Assembly (NCBI GenBank): GCA_017412025.1
Contig: JAFQOY010000006.1
Location: 1-37,215, forward strand
Direction: 5' to 3'
Length of the DNA: 37,215 nucleotides
Source: Clostridia bacterium
GTDB taxonomy: Bacteria > Bacillota_A > Clostridia > Christensenellales > Aristaeellaceae
Position numbers and translations under genes: made by a program
Shown: positions 35,322 to 37,215 of the stretch, one piece after another
Layout of the letters: every line of letters begins with the position of its first letter
Position numbering within the stretch: the stretch's first letter is position 1
The notes under the pieces: generated by a model
The model's database searches: none
What the model was told of the DNA's origin: nothing
The model's input: the letters and a program-made list of their open reading frames with translations, nothing else

Positions 35322-36980
35322 ATGAAGCTTTCCCCTCTTCAGATTGCCAGATATCAGTACAATCCCAAGCTCCCGGGCATTCTCAGGAACGGCATTTCCG
35401 AGATCTGCGTGACCAGCGGCGGCGCGACCACGAGCGTGGCGGATCAGGACAAGATCGCTGCGCTGTTCCCGAACACCTACGGCAAGAATGAGATCATCTT
35501 CAGCAAGGGCGTCAATACCGCCGAGGCGAAGAAGCAGGTCGTGGGCGTGATCCTTTCCGGCGGTCAGGCCCCGGGCGGCCACAACGTGATCTGCGGCCTG
35601 TACGACGCGCTGAAGGCCACCAACAAGGACAATGAGCTCTACGGCTTCAAGGGCGGTCCCAGCGGCCTGCTGGAGGACAGCTACATTGTCTTTGACGACG
35701 AGTACATCAATCAGTTCCGCAACACCGGCGGCTTTGACATCATCGGCTCCGGCCGCACCAAGCTCGAGACCGAGGAGCAGTTCGCTGTCGTGGCCGAGGT
35801 CTGCAAGAAGCATGGCATCACCGCGGTCGTGATCATCGGCGGCGACGACTCCAACACCAACGCCGCCGTTCTGGCGGAATACTTCGCCGCGCACAACACC
35901 GGCGTTCAGGTCATCGGCTGCCCGAAGACCATCGACGGCGACCTCAAGAACGAGGACATCGAGTGCTCCTTCGGCTTTGACACCGCCACCAAGACCTACA
36001 GCGAGATCATCGGCAACATCGAGCGCGACGCCAACTCTGCCAAGAAGTACTGGCACTTCGTGAAGGTCATGGGCCGTTCTGCATCTCACGTCGCGCTGGA
36101 GTGCGCGCTGGAGACCCAGCCCAATATCTGCCTGATCGGCGAAGAGGTTGCGGCGAAGAAGATGTCCCTGGCGCAGATCGCGGACTACATCGCCGACTCT
36201 GTCGCCGCCCGCGCCGAGCGCGGCTGGAACTTCGGCGTAGCCATCATCCCCGAGGGCATCGTCGAGTTCGTGCCGGAGTTCTCCGTGCTTATCGCCGAGA
36301 TCAACGAGCTGCTCGCGGGCGAAAAGACCGCCGAGTTCAACGCGCTTGCGACCTGGGCGGACAAGTATGCTTTCATTGAGAACGGCCTGACGAAGGAGTC
36401 CATGGCGGTGTTCGCCATCCTGCCGCAGAGCATCCAGCAGCAGCTGTTCCTCGAGCGCGATCCGCACGGCAACGTGCAGGTCTCTCTGATCGAGTCTGAG
36501 AAGCTGTTCTCCGAGCTGGTCAAGAACAACCTGGCTGCCCGCAAGGCCGCCGGTACGTACAAGGGCAAGTTCTCCGCGCTGCATCACTTCCTGGGTTACG
36601 AAGGCCGCTGCGCGTTCCCCTCTAACTTCGATGCGGACTACTGCTACTCCCTGGGCTACAACGCCTGCATGCTGATCCAGTACGGCTGCAACGGCTACCT
36701 GTCCAAGGTCTCCAACCTCTCCAAGCCGGCCGAGGAGTGGGTTGCCGGCGGCATGCCGATCACCAAGATGATGAACATCGAGCGCCGCAACGGCCAAGAC
36801 AAGCCGGTTATCCGCAAGGCGCTGGTTGAGCTGGATGGCGCGCCGTTCAAGTTCTTTGCGGCGCATCGCGACGAGTGGGCCGTGGAGACCTGCTTCGTCT
36901 ATCCGGGCGCGATCCAGTACTTCGGACCGACCGAGGTCTGCGACCTGACCACCAGGACGCTGGCGCTGGAAAAGGCCTGA
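35322..36980 (+). CDS. pfp: Diphosphate-dependent phosphofructokinase, long form
   Basis: A 552-residue PPi:fructose-6-phosphate 1-phosphotransferase, an energy-saving and reversible glycolytic enzyme common in Clostridia. Motifs: 'VGVILSGGQAPGGHNVICGLYD' (74-95), the phosphate-donor loop GGDDSNTNA (173-181) in which Asp replaces the Gly of ATP-dependent enzymes, PKTIDGD (201-207) with the Lys and catalytic Asp typical of PPi users, and 'KVMGRSASHVALECAL' for fructose-6-phosphate binding. The length puts it in the long clade near plant beta subunits and spirochete enzymes. TAAGGAG precedes the ATG. Codon usage is highly biased, as in ileS, suggesting high expression. Confidence 0.97.
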   Translation: MKLSPLQIARYQYNPKLPGILRNGISEICVTSGGATTSVADQDKIAALFPNTYGKNEIIFSKGVNTAEAKKQVVGVILSGGQAPGGHNVICGLYDALKATNKDNELYGFKGGPSGLLEDSYIVFDDEYINQFRNTGGFDIIGSGRTKLETEEQFAVVAEVCKKHGITAVVIIGGDDSNTNAAVLAEYFAAHNTGVQVIGCPKTIDGDLKNEDIECSFGFDTATKTYSEIIGNIERDANSAKKYWHFVKVMGRSASHVALECALETQPNICLIGEEVAAKKMSLAQIADYIADSVAARAERGWNFGVAIIPEGIVEFVPEFSVLIAEINELLAGEKTAEFNALATWADKYAFIENGLTKESMAVFAILPQSIQQQLFLERDPHGNVQVSLIESEKLFSELVKNNLAARKAAGTYKGKFSALHHFLGYEGRCAFPSNFDADYCYSLGYNACMLIQYGCNGYLSKVSNLSKPAEEWVAGGMPITKMMNIERRNGQDKPVIRKALVELDGAPFKFFAAHRDEWAVETCFVYPGAIQYFGPTEVCDLTTRTLALEKA

Positions 36981-36997
36981 GCAGAATACGGTATATG

Positions 36998-37037
36998 AAA
37001 AAGGCTTCCGTGGCAGCAATGCCATGGAAGCCTTTTT
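36998..37037. terminator. Bidirectional terminator after pfp
   Basis: AAAAGGCTTCCGTGGC / GCCATGGAAGCCTTTT with a 6-nt loop (one mismatch) is flanked by A-run and T-run, so it serves both pfp and the converging HAD phosphatase gene. Confidence 0.9.
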
Positions 37038-37055
37038 GCGGATATCAGCCTGCGA

Positions 37056-37215
37056 TTATTCCTGTCTGTCGATGAATCTGCTGAGCGCATATGCCACACC
37101 GTCCTCATCGTTTGTGCGCGTGATGAAGCCCGCCGCCGCTTTCACCTGCGGCGCAGCGTTGCCCATTGCGACGCTGGCGGGATAAAACGAAATCATTTCC
37201 AGGTCGTTGATATCA
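37056..37215 (-). CDS. Cof-type HAD-IIB phosphatase, C-terminal fragment
   Basis: Only the last 52 codons are inside the window, entering from the right edge on the minus strand and ending at TAA 37056-37058. The fragment contains 'NDLEMISFYPASVAMGNAAPQV' in effect (split here: DINDLEMISFYPAS, then VAMGNAAPQVKAAAGF) and 'ITRTNDEDGVAYALSRFI'. These are the HAD motif IV region (ND.EM) and the 'VAMGNA...VK..A...T..N.EDGVA..L' tail of Cof/YbjI/YidA sugar-phosphate phosphatases. Substrate unknown. Confidence 0.9.
   Translation of the reverse strand, partial: DINDLEMISFYPASVAMGNAAPQVKAAAGFITRTNDEDGVAYALSRFIDRQE

Overview
The window reads as chromosome from a GC-rich member of the Clostridia (Bacillota). 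The grounds are strong AGGAGG-type ribosome binding sites, textbook sigma-A promoters with 16-18 bp spacers, a T-box in front of ileS, a cobalamin riboswitch, ECF-transporter S components, a CD3324-family regulator, a long-form PPi-dependent phosphofructokinase and a YdiF/Pct-type CoA-transferase. No ribosomal RNA, tRNA, CRISPR array or complete phage is visible. The genus cannot be fixed from the sequence alone.

Layout. 1-920: a CD3324-family HTH protein translationally coupled to a GNAT acetyltransferase. 942-2988: an orphan ECF S component behind its own promoter and attenuator-like leader, downstream of rarA on the minus strand. 3083-3781: a secreted protein of unknown function. 3794-5414 (minus): a cobalamin-riboswitch operon made of a DUF4430 surface protein, an ECF S component and a Cys-rich small-domain protein. 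5449-15857 (plus): a T-box(Ile) and a type-2 ileS, then an acyltransferase, a GH4-like protein, an rRNA-methyltransferase-like protein, an RluA pseudouridine synthase, a CHAP/L,D-transpeptidase wall enzyme and a FUSC-like membrane protein. 15868-16145: a MITE-like repeat flanked by two near-identical palindromes.

16156-23550 (minus): a seven-gene aromatic amino acid operon, aroF-tyrA-aroB-aroA-aroC-pheA-aroK. It supplies every step from erythrose-4-phosphate + PEP to prephenate, phenylpyruvate and 4-hydroxyphenylpyruvate except aroD and aroE. In front of it is an uncatalogued 24-codon leader peptide with five Phe and two Tyr codons, followed by a strong intrinsic terminator and competing stems. 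This looks like ribosome-mediated attenuation rather than the T-box usual in Firmicutes.

23645-25292: an S24 (LexA/CI-like) repressor and a divergent HTH gene whose promoter spacer holds a Gram-positive SOS box, surrounded by TGTCGCCAA-like repeats; it resembles a relic lysogeny or SOS switch. 25298-32272: a dihydrouridine synthase, a PfkB kinase with a palindromic operator, an HD phosphohydrolase, an EamA exporter, a CoA-transferase and a Na+-dependent NSS transporter. 32481-35084 (minus): the least conventional locus, a two-gene operon of a soluble VirD4-like ATPase without membrane anchor and an AAA+-like partner with a degenerate P-loop, with no other conjugation gene nearby. 35212-37037: PPi-dependent phosphofructokinase. 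The right edge cuts a Cof-type HAD phosphatase.

The items most worth a second look are the Phe/Tyr leader-peptide attenuator, the orphan VirD4/AAA pair, the B12 capture-and-uptake operon, the SOS/S24 switch, the unclassified attenuator before the first ECF S gene, and the GH4-like protein that has lost its expected metal ligands.
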